The notes under the pieces are model-generated. The model saw only the letters and a list, made by a program, of their open reading frames with translations. It was not told where the DNA came from and did no database searches. A stretch of 58,773 nt of DNA from contig GL947594.1 in NCBI GenBank assembly GCA_000218705.1, positions 1,039,283-1,098,055 of the forward strand. The letters are read 5' to 3'. This document shows positions 19,252 through 28,324 of this stretch, piece by piece (position 1 is the stretch's first letter; every line of letters starts with the position of its first letter). The position numbers were made by a program, and so were the translations under genes. Source of the stretch: Prochlorococcus marinus bv. HNLC1. GTDB lineage: Bacteria > Cyanobacteriota > Cyanobacteriia > PCC-6307 > Cyanobiaceae.

Positions 19252-19926
19252 TTATAAATTACTACAAATTATTTTTGGTAATTCATATAATATTTTATTT
19301 TTATAAGCTATTGAAATAGTCCAATCTAAGAAAGGTATTTGAATTAAATTTAATTTAATCTTTTTACTTTTGTGGTATAAATTCTCTTTATTTATTTTAT
19401 ATTTCCATTCCTTTATATCTCTTGATAATTTTCCTCTGTCACATTTTATAGCTGCTTCAATAGCGCTCCATTCTTTCAGGATTAAATATTTATTCATATT
19501 AAAATTTTTTATATTTTCTTTTTGAAAATATTTTTTTGCTAATTTTTGATAATTAAAATCTCTATCAGACCTCTCGATATCAATACCAATATTTTCTCGA
19601 TGCCAGCCAATTATAAAAGCATCTTTACAATGACTAATACTTATATATCCCATACCATTTGGTAGTTCTGGTGGTTTCCCTGGATGAGCAGTTATGGGAA
19701 CTTTCATAGGATTAATATTAAACAAAGCTGATAAAGCATCTCTCATGTAATATCGTGTTTCTAAAAATATTTTTGCTCTTGCTTGAGATAGATTTGAGGC
19801 TATTTGTAATTCACTAGAAGTTGAAACATGTGTTACGCAACCCATCTTATATAACCAAATTTTTGGTAACCTATTCGGATAGTTATCTATTATGTTCAAT
19901 GGTTCTTCAAATTGGTGATAAGGCAC
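19252..19926 (-). CDS. 4'-phosphopantetheinyl transferase (Sfp/HetI type)
   Basis: The 224-residue protein carries the Sfp-family motifs GIDIER (about 113-118, Mg-binding Asp/Glu) and LKEWSAIEAAIK (about 148-159). It attaches the phosphopantetheine arm to acyl carrier protein. The called start at 19926 overlaps the divergent bcp start (19899) by 28 bp, so the true start may be downstream, for example Met28 (MGCVTH, at 19845), although residues before it still look coding. Confidence 0.85.
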   Translation of the reverse strand: MPYHQFEEPLNIIDNYPNRLPKIWLYKMGCVTHVSTSSELQIASNLSQARAKIFLETRYYMRDALSALFNINPMKVPITAHPGKPPELPNGMGYISISHCKDAFIIGWHRENIGIDIERSDRDFNYQKLAKKYFQKENIKNFNMNKYLILKEWSAIEAAIKCDRGKLSRDIKEWKYKINKENLYHKSKKIKLNLIQIPFLDWTISIAYKNKILYELPKIICSNL

Positions 19927-20366
19927 CTGAATTTACTTTAAAGGATGCTTTTGAAAAAGAAATATCTTTAAGTGATTTTAAAGGAAAAAGAGTAATTATT
20001 TATTTTTATCCAAAGGATAATACACCTGGATGCACGAAAGAAGCATGCAACTTTAAAGATAATTGGGATATTCTTAAAAGAAATAATATAGTTGTCTTAG
20101 GAATTAGCAAGGATGATGCCTTGTCTCATCAAAAATTTATAGATAAATTTGAACTTCCATTTATACTTTTAACAGATTCAGTTCCTTGTAAAGTTGCATC
20201 AGATTATGAGAGTTATGGTTTAAAGAAATTCATGGGAAAAGAATATATGGGTATGATAAGAAATACATTTGTGATTGATCCTAGCGGAAATATTGAGAAA
20301 ATATATTCGAAGGTTAAAGCAGCAATTATGGCTGATCATATTATTACTGATTTAGAATTATCTTGA
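19899..20366 (+). CDS. bcp: Peroxiredoxin of the BCP/PrxQ type
   Basis: The 155-residue protein starts MVLQIGDKAPEFTL at ATG 19899; the open frame extends further upstream but that part runs antisense through the PPTase gene and is not conserved-looking. The peroxidatic cysteine is in NTPGCTKEAC with the resolving cysteine five residues on, the 2-Cys atypical arrangement of PrxQ. It reduces hydroperoxides with thioredoxin. Confidence 0.95.
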   Translation: MVLQIGDKAPEFTLKDAFEKEISLSDFKGKRVIIYFYPKDNTPGCTKEACNFKDNWDILKRNNIVVLGISKDDALSHQKFIDKFELPFILLTDSVPCKVASDYESYGLKKFMGKEYMGMIRNTFVIDPSGNIEKIYSKVKAAIMADHIITDLELS

Positions 20367-20386
20367 ATAAATTTTTCAAAAATAAT

Positions 20387-21066
20387 TTATTTTTTATTTA
20401 GAAATATCATTCCATACATAACTAAATTTGGCTCTATTATAAATTTTTGATTTCTTTTTTTAATGAATTGCCTATTAAATTAGCATCTCCTCCACACAAA
20501 ATTAATATATCTTTTGTTCTATCAAAAGCTATATTAATAGCTCCTGTTATTGAATTATAAACGCCTCTAAGCATTGCATTCATTGTTGATATTTCAAATT
20601 TATTATTAGGAATAAATAGTTTATTAGGGGAAACAAGATTTTTAGTACTTTGTTCCATAGATTTTAATTGAGTGGTAAAACCTGGAAATAATTGTCCTCC
20701 TAAAATATTTCCTTGATTATCTATTTTTGTAATTGATACTGTTGTCCCTAAATCAACTATTAATAAATTCTTGCTTAATTTACTTTTAAACATACTTAAT
20801 GCTGCAAAACAAGCTAATGCTCTATCAATTCCTATGAAATGAGGCATGTTTTTTAAATTTATATCTTTGATAGTTACTTGATTTTTTTTTAATAAATTAT
20901 TCGTAGGATATTTCCCAACAGAAGCCCAAATTAATTTTTTAAAATCGATATTTTTTGGTAATGAATCATTAACTAATGTATGGCTAAATTTATATGAAGA
21001 ATTTTTATTAAAAGCCCAATGTAGTCTGGTATTGCCGATGAGTAAATAATCAACAATATTATTCAT
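20387..21066 (-). CDS. coaX: Type III pantothenate kinase (one base missing near 20446)
   Basis: CoaX phosphorylates pantothenate, the first step to CoA. Motifs are IGNTRLHW (N-terminal P-loop, about 10-17), GIDRALACFAA (about 78-88), IVDLGTTVS (about 103-111) and CGGDA (about 190). The first frame stops at 20437 after 209 residues, short for the family. The adjacent frame continues FIIEPNLVMYGMIF, the expected CoaX C-terminus, to a TAA at 20387-20389. One A missing in the run at 20444-20448 explains this; repaired length is 226. Confidence 0.9.
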
Positions 21067-21074
21067 GGTTGATC

Positions 21075-21806
21075 TTAAATTTGATAATCATTTACATGCA
21101 ATCCACATTCTTGTTTTATCCCACCAAAACGTGTTGATCTACCTTTGGTATTAGATGATTCAGCAGAACTTGAATGCCAATCTCCAACGGTAGAATAACC
21201 TTGCATGAAAAGAGGATGTTGCGGTAAATTTTTTTCTTTCATGTAATAAAATATATCTTTTTGACTCCATCCCAGTAATGGTCTTATAGAGAGAGTATCT
21301 CTAATTAATTCTATAAATTTCATCTTCCCCCTATTTGTAGTTTGTTGTGCTCTAACTCCGCTGCCCCAACAATTTATAGAATATTTTTTCAGAGCCTTAT
21401 CTAAAGGATCAACTTTTCTAATTTGGTGATATTTATTGATATCTTCTACTCTATTACTTTCCCATAGTTTGCCATATATTGCCTCCATATGTGCAGGTGA
21501 GATCTCGCTTTGAAGAATCGTAATGTTTAATGATAATTTGTTAATTAGTGTGTTGGCATATAAATAAGTTTCTTTTGGTAAATATCCAGTATCTATCCAA
21601 AAAATTTTAACTTCATTTTTTAATGATGAACTTTGGATTAAATGTAATAAAACAGAGGATTGAATTCCAAAACTTGTTGTAAAAGCTAAATTATTCTCAA
21701 ATTTTTGTAAGCCCCACTCAAGCATTTCTAAAGAGCTTAAATTTATAAGTTCTTCGTTAAATTTTTCTAAATTATATTTGGTTGTTTTTATAGGTTGTGT
21801 ATCCAT
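21075..21806 (-). CDS. cysH: Phosphoadenylyl-sulfate reductase
   Basis: This 243-residue thioredoxin-dependent reductase converts PAPS to sulfite in assimilatory sulfate reduction. It shows the nucleotide site TSFGIQSSVLLHL (about 43-55), the IDTGYLPKETY loop (about 71-81), R-rich WGSGVRAQQTTNR and the C-terminal catalytic ECGLH (about 234-238). It lacks the extra Cys pair of Fe-S APS reductases. It starts upstream of coaX with 8 bp between them. Confidence 0.96.
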   Translation of the reverse strand: MDTQPIKTTKYNLEKFNEELINLSSLEMLEWGLQKFENNLAFTTSFGIQSSVLLHLIQSSSLKNEVKIFWIDTGYLPKETYLYANTLINKLSLNITILQSEISPAHMEAIYGKLWESNRVEDINKYHQIRKVDPLDKALKKYSINCWGSGVRAQQTTNRGKMKFIELIRDTLSIRPLLGWSQKDIFYYMKEKNLPQHPLFMQGYSTVGDWHSSSAESSNTKGRSTRFGGIKQECGLHVNDYQI

Positions 21807-21902
21807 TTTTCGGTAAAATTTTTAATTTTTAAGAAATCACACTCGAATTAAAATATATTCGTTTAATTTAATAATACATACACGTCCATTTATATTTATT
21901 AA

Positions 21903-23078
21903 ATGAATAATATAAAAAAACCAATAGTAATAGTTGGAAGTGGTTTCGGAGGTGTAAATGCTGCTTTGCATTTAAGAAAAAATAATCCTGATTTTTCAAT
22001 ATTAGTTATTGATTCAAAAACTCAATTTGAATTTAAACCGTTGTTATACGAGGTTTTCAGCGATGAAATTAAATCTTGGGAAGTAAATCCAAGTTTTGAT
22101 TCTATATATTCAAATTCTGGAATAACTTTTATAAGAAATCACGTTAAATTTATTGATTTCGATAAAAATTTTTTGACTCTTCAAGATGACTTAAAAGTTC
22201 AATTTGAATATTTAGTTCTTTCCACAGGTTCATCTCCAAATGATTTTTCAATAAAAGGAGTTAGAGAATACTGTTCATTTTTTAATACGAATAAAGATCA
22301 ACTCAATTTAAAAAAACGTTTAGATAAAACCATTTCAGTTGGTAAAAGTAATAAAATTTTTATTATTGGAGCAGGTCCGTCTGGAGTCGAACTTTCTTGC
22401 AAAGTAAGTGATTTATATAAATCAAAATTTGAAGTTAACATTGTAGAAAAAACGTCAGAAATTTTGAATAATAGTAAAATTTTTAATAGAGAAGAGGCTG
22501 AAAAAACTATTGCAAAAAAGAATATTAATTTAATGAAAAATTACTCAGTTGTTGAAATTAACGATGAACAAATTTTATTATCTAATAATTTAAATCAAGT
22601 TGAAAAATTTCCATATTTTGATGTTATTTGGACAGCTGGAATAAAACCTAATTTGCCAGAATTTAATCAGCAAATTCAAAAAATTAATAATAAGATTTTA
22701 ATTAATAATAATCTTCAATTACATGATTATCCTAATATTTTTGTTCTTGGGGATATATCGCAAATAGAAAGCAATAATAGTTATCCTGTAACTGCTCAAG
22801 TCGCCATGCAACAGGGAGAACATGTAGCTCTAAATTTAAAATTGTTAATCAATAATGAAAAATTATTACCTTTTAAATTTAATGATAATGGAGAGATGAT
22901 GAGTTTAGGTATTGGGGAGGCCTCTATCTCTGGACTTGGTTTAACTTTCTCAGGAAAACTAGCATATGATCTTAGGAGAATAATTTATGCTTCTAAAATG
23001 CCAAAGATTGGGAAAAGTCTAAAGTCAACAACTTCATGGTTTTTAGAAAAGAAATCAATCTTTAAAGGTATATTGTAA
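21903..23078 (+). CDS. Type II NAD(P)H dehydrogenase (NDH-2)
   Basis: A 391-residue flavoprotein with two dinucleotide folds: VIVGSGFGGVNAAL (FAD, about 9-22) and IFIIGAGPSGVELSC (NAD(P)H, about 147-161), and the FAD segment FVLGDISQI (about 281-289). It passes electrons from NAD(P)H to quinone without pumping protons. Cyanobacterial NDH-2 proteins may act in redox sensing; the sequence does not decide this. No C-terminal transmembrane helix is obvious. Confidence 0.9.
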   Translation: MNNIKKPIVIVGSGFGGVNAALHLRKNNPDFSILVIDSKTQFEFKPLLYEVFSDEIKSWEVNPSFDSIYSNSGITFIRNHVKFIDFDKNFLTLQDDLKVQFEYLVLSTGSSPNDFSIKGVREYCSFFNTNKDQLNLKKRLDKTISVGKSNKIFIIGAGPSGVELSCKVSDLYKSKFEVNIVEKTSEILNNSKIFNREEAEKTIAKKNINLMKNYSVVEINDEQILLSNNLNQVEKFPYFDVIWTAGIKPNLPEFNQQIQKINNKILINNNLQLHDYPNIFVLGDISQIESNNSYPVTAQVAMQQGEHVALNLKLLINNEKLLPFKFNDNGEMMSLGIGEASISGLGLTFSGKLAYDLRRIIYASKMPKIGKSLKSTTSWFLEKKSIFKGIL

Positions 23079-23144
23079 AAAGAGTATAAATTTAAAGAAT
23101 TTTTTTTATACCCTGAAAGCTATATTTAGTGAAACGCCCAAAAT

Positions 23145-24953
23145 ATGGATCTAATTATTTTTTTAAATGAAAACTATGAAGCCTTTATAACGGTATTAGT
23201 TTTATGTTTATCTATTTTTTTATTCATTAAAAATACAATAGTTCCTGAATTGACCGGTTTATTATGCGTTGCAATTTTTATTGTGACGGGTGTTTTATCT
23301 CCTCAAAAAGCATTGTCTGGATTTGGAAGTCCTTCCTTAATTACACTGATGGGATTATTTTCAATCTCATCTGCATTAGTTAAGAGTGGATCTTTCGATA
23401 GGGTAAGAGAATTATTAGCTTCTGAAAGTATTAAGACCTCCAAGAGATTTATAACACTATTAGCTTTAGTAGTTGCGCCTATTTCAGGAATTGTGCCAAA
23501 TACTCCATTAGTTGCCTCGCTTTTGCCACTGGCTGAAGGGTGGTGTATAAAACGAAATATTTCGCCTTCAAAAGTACTTTTACCCTTATCATTTTCAGTT
23601 TTACTTGGAGGGACTATAACTCTTCTAGGTAGTTCCGTAAACCTTCTTGTTAGTGATATTAGTGAACAATTAGGCTATGGAGCTTTAGAACTATTTAGTA
23701 TTACCAAGATTGGTATTCCAGTTTGGATTATTGGTACAGCTTATTTATTAATTGTTTCTGACTCTTTACTTCCTGACAGAGGGATAAGTACTTCTCTAAC
23801 AAATAATGTGAATTTAAATAATTATTGTACTGAAGTTACTATTCCTTCGGATTCAAAGTTGGTTGGTCAGTCAATACGCAATAGCAGGTTACAAAGAAGA
23901 TTTGATGTTGATGTTATTCAATTACAGCGGAATGGTAAAACTATTCTTCCTCCTTTAGCTGATAGAAAAATTGAACCTGATGATAGATTACTAATAAGAG
24001 TTACTCGTTTAGATTTATTAAGATTAGAACAAGAAAGAACTATCCTATTAGCTGAAAAAAGAGAATTTAATAAAAATGATAAATTTATAGATTGTTCTGA
24101 AGGGACAAAAACTTTTGAATCTTTGCTTCCTGCAGGCTCTACTTTAGCAGGTGCAAGTTTAAGAGAATTAAGATTTAGACAGAGATATAATGCTACTGTT
24201 TTAGCATTAAGAAGAGGTCAACAGACAATTCAAGAGAGGTTAGGTCAATGTATTCTTAGAGCAGGCGATGTGTTGTTAATACAAGCACCCTTAGACTCAA
24301 TTAGAGGATTGCAAAGTAGTAACGACTTGCTTGTGTTAGATCAAGTTGAAGATGATCTTCCTGTTCTGAGGAAAAAACCAATAGCTATTGCTATTGCTTT
24401 GGCGATGATTATTTTACCATCTATTACAAATATTCCTCTTGTTGGATCTGTCCTCTTAGCTGTCATTGCTATGGTTGTTTTTGGATGTTTACGTCCTTCT
24501 GAAATTAAAAGATCTATAAGATTAGATGTTCTATTATTACTAGGATCATTATCAAGTTTTAGTGTGGCTATTCAAACTTCAGGATTGGCTGATTTAATTG
24601 TTTTAAATTTAAATTTTTTATTGGAAGGACTCTCTTTATATGCTGCTTTGCTAGTTATTTTTATATTTACTGTGATAGTTACACAATTTCTTAGTAATGC
24701 CGCTTCGGTAGCATTGATTTTGCCTGTTGCAATTCAATTCTCACCAAATCTTGGTATATCGCCAAATGCAATAATTATTACTGTTTTATTTGCTGCGAGT
24801 CAATCTTTTTTAACTCCAATGGGATATCAAACGAATTTAATGGTTTATGGCCCAGGGCGATATAAATTCTTTGATATAGCAAAATATGGGATTGGATTGA
24901 CTATTATTATGTCATTAATCATTCCTGCTTTGATTATGATCAATTACGGTTAA
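23145..24953 (+). CDS. SLC13/DASS-family sodium-coupled anion transporter with TrkA-C domains
   Basis: The 602-residue protein has a membrane N-half (about 25-200), two soluble TrkA-C domains in tandem (about 225-290 and 315-385; LQRRFDVDVIQLQR and LRFRQRYNATVLALRRG) and a membrane C-half with the conserved FLSNAASVALILP segment (about 515-527). This layout is that of cyanobacterial SLC13 carriers for sulfate or dicarboxylates. Substrate is not decided by sequence. It precedes the ktrB and ktrA genes and could form an ion-transport transcript with them. Confidence 0.88.
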   Translation: MDLIIFLNENYEAFITVLVLCLSIFLFIKNTIVPELTGLLCVAIFIVTGVLSPQKALSGFGSPSLITLMGLFSISSALVKSGSFDRVRELLASESIKTSKRFITLLALVVAPISGIVPNTPLVASLLPLAEGWCIKRNISPSKVLLPLSFSVLLGGTITLLGSSVNLLVSDISEQLGYGALELFSITKIGIPVWIIGTAYLLIVSDSLLPDRGISTSLTNNVNLNNYCTEVTIPSDSKLVGQSIRNSRLQRRFDVDVIQLQRNGKTILPPLADRKIEPDDRLLIRVTRLDLLRLEQERTILLAEKREFNKNDKFIDCSEGTKTFESLLPAGSTLAGASLRELRFRQRYNATVLALRRGQQTIQERLGQCILRAGDVLLIQAPLDSIRGLQSSNDLLVLDQVEDDLPVLRKKPIAIAIALAMIILPSITNIPLVGSVLLAVIAMVVFGCLRPSEIKRSIRLDVLLLLGSLSSFSVAIQTSGLADLIVLNLNFLLEGLSLYAALLVIFIFTVIVTQFLSNAASVALILPVAIQFSPNLGISPNAIIITVLFAASQSFLTPMGYQTNLMVYGPGRYKFFDIAKYGIGLTIIMSLIIPALIMINYG

Positions 24954-24966
24954 TTATTTTTATAAA

Positions 24967-26371
24967 GTGAAATTTAATATTTTAATCATTAAATTAAAAG
25001 ATTCTTATAAAAAACTGACTATACCTCAGTTTACTATAATTACTGGTCTTATAATAATTTGCTCTAGGAACTTTAATCCTTAGTTCACCTTTGTGTTCTA
25101 GTAGTGATGTTGGTATTTGGGAGGCATTTTTTACTTCTACATCAGCAATTACTGTAACCGGTTTAACAGTAATTGATATTGGAAAAGATTTAACAGTTTT
25201 AGGACAAATATTTTTAGCATTTATGCTTTTGTCTGGAGGTTTAGGGCTGATGGCAATAACTACTTTTCTTCAAGGATTCGTAGTTAAAGGTGCAAAGTTA
25301 AGAACAAGATTAGACAAAGGTAATACTCTTGATGAGTTTGGAGTGGGAGGTATTGGAAGAACGTTTAAGAGTATAACTATTACTGCCGCAATAATAATTT
25401 CTTCAGGCTCTTTTATTTTATATTGTTTTGGATTTATTGATATTTCAAATAAGTGGGAAAGACTATGGGCCTCAATATTTCATAGTATTTCTGCTTATAA
25501 CAATGCAGGTTTCTCTATATGGTCTTCTAGTATGTATTCATATAGAACAAATTTCCTAGTAAATTTTGTATTTATTTTTTTAATAATTCTTGGAGGACTT
25601 GGATGGAGAGTCATAGATGATATTTGGAATAATAGAAAAAATCTGAGCTATAAAAAACTAAGTTTGCATAGTAAGTTGGTGCTGAGAACAACTTTAAATT
25701 TAATAATTTTTGGTTCTGTTGGTTTCTTAATTACGGAATCACTATTGAATGGTCAATTCTTTGCTGATTTGAATTTTGGAGAGAGAATGTTAGCGTCTTT
25801 ATTTGAGACAGTAAGTGCAAGAACAGCTGGTTTTACAAATTATCCAATATCCTTAAATACAATTTCAGATACTGGAATTTTACTTTTGATGACATTAATG
25901 TTTATAGGTGCAAGTACTGGTGGAACTGGAGGAGGAATTAAAACAACAACTTTTATTGCATTAATGGCTGCGACTAGATCAACTTTGCGAGGGCAAAAGG
26001 ATGTAATTATTAGTAATCGATTAATTTCAGATAAAGTAATACTAAAAGCTGTCGGTATAACAGTTGGTTCTTTATTATTCGTTTTGTTGATGGCAATGTT
26101 ATTAAGTACAACAAATACATTTATTAATAAAGAAAAATTTACATTTTTAGAAATGCTTTTTACTTGCATTTCAGCTTTCGCAACAGTGGGATTTGATATA
26201 GGACTCACAATAAAACTGAATCATTTTGGTCAATTGATTCTTATAGTGGGGATGTTTGTAGGAAGACTGGGAATACTTTTATTTTTAAGCGCTCTTTGGG
26301 AGGCTCTTTATAAGAGTAGAATAAATAAACAAAAACGTATTGGTTACCCTAAAGCTGATCTTTATGTTTAG
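24967..26371 (+). CDS. ktrB: Trk/Ktr-type potassium (or Na+/K+) transporter membrane subunit (extra base near 25059)
   Basis: KtrB forms the ion pore of a K+ uptake system. The pore loops contain TSTSAITVTGL, YNNAGFS, SARTAGFTN and SAFATVGFD, one per repeat. The conserved frame can be followed from 25091, but the N-terminus lies in another frame starting at GTG 24967 (VKFNILIIKLKDSYKKL). One extra T in the TTT at 25058-25060 joins them: TGLIII-ALGTLILSSPLCSSSDVG. The repaired protein is 467 residues, normal for the family. ktrA follows 18 bp downstream. Confidence 0.9.
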
Positions 26372-26389
26372 TAATTACTGAATTTTATT

Positions 26390-27094
26390 ATGGCTGACTG
26401 GTGGCAATGGTCTCCTCAAAAAGGAAATGAAGACCTAACATTCGCAGTTGTTGGAGTTGGAAGGTTCGGAACGGCGGTTTGTCGAGAGCTTATTAGTAAT
26501 GGTGCAGATGTGTTAGCTGCTGATTATTCAGAAAAGGCTATTGATGATCTAAGACAGTTAGAGCCAACTATCGAAGCAAGAGTTGTAGATTGTACTGATG
26601 AAGAATCTATGAAGGAATCTGGAGTATTGGAAATGAATACATTAGTTGTGGGAATAAGTGAGCCTATAGAAGCAAGTATTACGACAACTTTAATTGCGAA
26701 AGATAGTGATGGGACTAAAGTAAAAAAGGTTATCGCCAGAGCTACAAGTGATTTGCATGAAAAGATGTTAATCAGAGTTGGTGCTGATAAAGTTGTTTTC
26801 CCTTCAAGGATGCAAGGTGAAAGATTAGGTTTAGAGCTCGTAAGACCTAACCTTATCGAGAGATTAGAATTAGATAATCAAACTGGTATAGATGAAATAA
26901 CTGTACCGGAAGATTTTATTGGCAGATCTTTGAGAGATCTAAATTTAAGAAAAAATTATCTTGTTAATGTACTAGCTGCAGGTCCTGCTGATAATTTAAC
27001 AGTTAATCCGCCTGCAAAATATATATTAGAGAGAGGGAATGTATTAGTTGTAATGGGTTCTATGGATGCTCTCCAAAAATTACCTCAAACCTAA
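26390..27094 (+). CDS. ktrA: Ktr/Trk regulatory subunit with RCK domain
   Basis: The 234-residue cytosolic regulator has an N-terminal Rossmann RCK domain (VVGVGRFGTAVCREL, about 20-34; AADYSEKAIDDL) and a C-terminal TrkA-C domain (about 155-230). It binds nucleotide and gates the KtrB pore. Position directly after ktrB supports the pairing. Confidence 0.94.
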   Translation: MADWWQWSPQKGNEDLTFAVVGVGRFGTAVCRELISNGADVLAADYSEKAIDDLRQLEPTIEARVVDCTDEESMKESGVLEMNTLVVGISEPIEASITTTLIAKDSDGTKVKKVIARATSDLHEKMLIRVGADKVVFPSRMQGERLGLELVRPNLIERLELDNQTGIDEITVPEDFIGRSLRDLNLRKNYLVNVLAAGPADNLTVNPPAKYILERGNVLVVMGSMDALQKLPQT

Positions 27095-27096
27095 AA

Positions 27097-27402
27097 TTAA
27101 TTATCCAAAGTTTTAAAATAACGTATTCTTTTAGGTGGACCTTTGAGTCTTTTAATACTTTGTTTCTCTAGCTTATCTCTAAAAGTATCTGTATCAGTAT
27201 TTGAATTTGATTTAACTAAATCTGTTGTTTTATTAATATAGTTATTTATTCCTTGCTGAATCAATACTTTTGCCATATTACTTACAGTTCTAGATTCTTC
27301 TTCTGCTAAATCAGCTAATTGTTCACATAAGGACTCTGGAAGTACTACTTGAATTCTTGGAGACTTTGGCTTCCCATTAGTTGAATTTTGCCTCGTGGCC
27401 AT
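27097..27402 (-). CDS. Ribbon-helix-helix (CopG-like) DNA-binding protein
   Basis: A 101-residue protein with SPRIQVVLPESLCEQLADLAEEESRTVSNMAKVLIQQGI (split, about residues 14-51), the beta-strand plus two-helix pattern of RHH/CopG repressors. The tail is Lys/Arg-rich. Such proteins bind DNA as dimers, but the target is unknown; no toxin partner is adjacent, since the divergent neighbour looks unrelated to known toxins. It converges with ktrA. Confidence 0.75.
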   Translation of the reverse strand: MATRQNSTNGKPKSPRIQVVLPESLCEQLADLAEEESRTVSNMAKVLIQQGINNYINKTTDLVKSNSNTDTDTFRDKLEKQSIKRLKGPPKRIRYFKTLDN

Positions 27403-27509
27403 GACTCACAAATCATAACTGTTACTTCTAAGTATACACATTGAGTCAAGGATAGTATCTTTGTGTATAATAATAGAAAGATGTTCATTACTTTATTAAT
27501 GATTTGATC

Positions 27510-27848
27510 ATGAAAAATTCAGCAAAGGTAAATTCTAAGAAAGGCCTAATTACTAGCCAAAGAAAAAAAAGGTTGTTAAATACAAAGAATTCACTAAAGC
27601 AAAGTAGTGATGTTTTAGTTTCTGCTGTGATTAGTCCATATTTATTGACTCATTTGCATCAAATTCTTCAAAAATCTGAATTGAATGCAAAGCAAGATGG
27701 AAGATTATCTCACGCTGCAAACTTTGCGAAGTTAAGAAAAGTTTTGTGTCTTGATGCAAGGAGTATGGAAGATGCATCTGCCAAAGAAATGAGAGAGTCA
27801 GAAAGTGATTTATTTTTTAATACAAAGAATGCACAAAATGTGGCTTAA
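27510..27848 (+). CDS. Conserved hypothetical basic protein
   Basis: Unrecognised protein of 112 residues from ATG 27510 (an in-frame TTG two codons earlier is possible). The first 35 residues are strongly basic (Lys/Arg/Ser), followed by a helical part (ISPYLLTHLHQILQKSEL; RLSHAANFAKLRKVLCLDAR). It is divergent from the RHH gene with about 107 bp between starts and lies just upstream of the Nif11-like gene. Confidence 0.6.
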   Translation: MKNSAKVNSKKGLITSQRKKRLLNTKNSLKQSSDVLVSAVISPYLLTHLHQILQKSELNAKQDGRLSHAANFAKLRKVLCLDARSMEDASAKEMRESESDLFFNTKNAQNVA

Positions 27849-27882
27849 ATAATATCCTATTAGTAAGATATTTTTTTATTAA

Positions 27883-28112
27883 ATGAAGAACAACGCTGAA
27901 AAACTTTATAAGATTATTTCTGAGGATAAGGAGAAAAAACAAAGTTTATTTCGTACTGCTTAACAAATCCAAAATCTGCTTTAGAAGAAATTTGTAAAAT
28001 AGGTGAAGATTTAAATATTAAAGTATCAAAAGAGGAGGTTATTGAACATTTAAGTACTTTAGATGATGTTCAAACAAAATTATGGCTTATCAAAGTTAGA
28101 GGAGGACTTTAA
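27883..28112 (+). CDS. Short Nif11-family peptide (one base missing near 27961)
   Basis: From ATG 27883 the frame reads MKNNAEKLYKIISEDKEKKQ, SLFRTA and hits TAA at 27961. In the next frame it continues LTNPKSALEEICKIGEDLNI, KVSKEEVIEHLSTLDD and ends KVRGGL at TAA 28110-28112. Adding one T at 27960-27961 gives a 76-residue protein that fits the Nif11 leader pattern (F..AL.NP..A...I...GF/L.I..EE). Nif11 peptides are often leaders of modified peptides, but here no cysteine-rich core follows and the chain ends just after GG. Function unknown. The 3' end overlaps the convergent small gene by 33 bp. Confidence 0.6.
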
Positions 28113-28256
28113 TATTTTTGGTGATTTATTTTCTATAACAGGTTTTGCTCTTTTTTCATAGCCACCACCACCAGCTAAAGTCCAGAAGAACCAATAACTT
28201 GGTATTGATAATCCTGCTGCTATGAAAATAGCCACAATTTGTTCTATTCTCTTCAT
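28080..28256 (-). CDS. Small single-helix membrane protein
   Basis: This 58-residue ORF starts MKRIEQIVAIFIAAGLSIPS at ATG 28256-28254, has one N-terminal hydrophobic helix (about 6-28), a GGGG turn with YEKRAKP after it, and a polar tail ending SSSNFDKP. The pattern suggests a thylakoid or plasma-membrane anchored small protein. I do not recognise the family. It overlaps the convergent Nif11-like gene. Confidence 0.65.
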   Translation of the reverse strand: MKRIEQIVAIFIAAGLSIPSYWFFWTLAGGGGYEKRAKPVIENKSPKILKSSSNFDKP

Positions 28257-28324
28257 ATTATAATTTTATTCCACAAATTATTTTTTGGAAGCAAAGAACC
28301 TTTTTATGTAAATTAATTTTTAAA

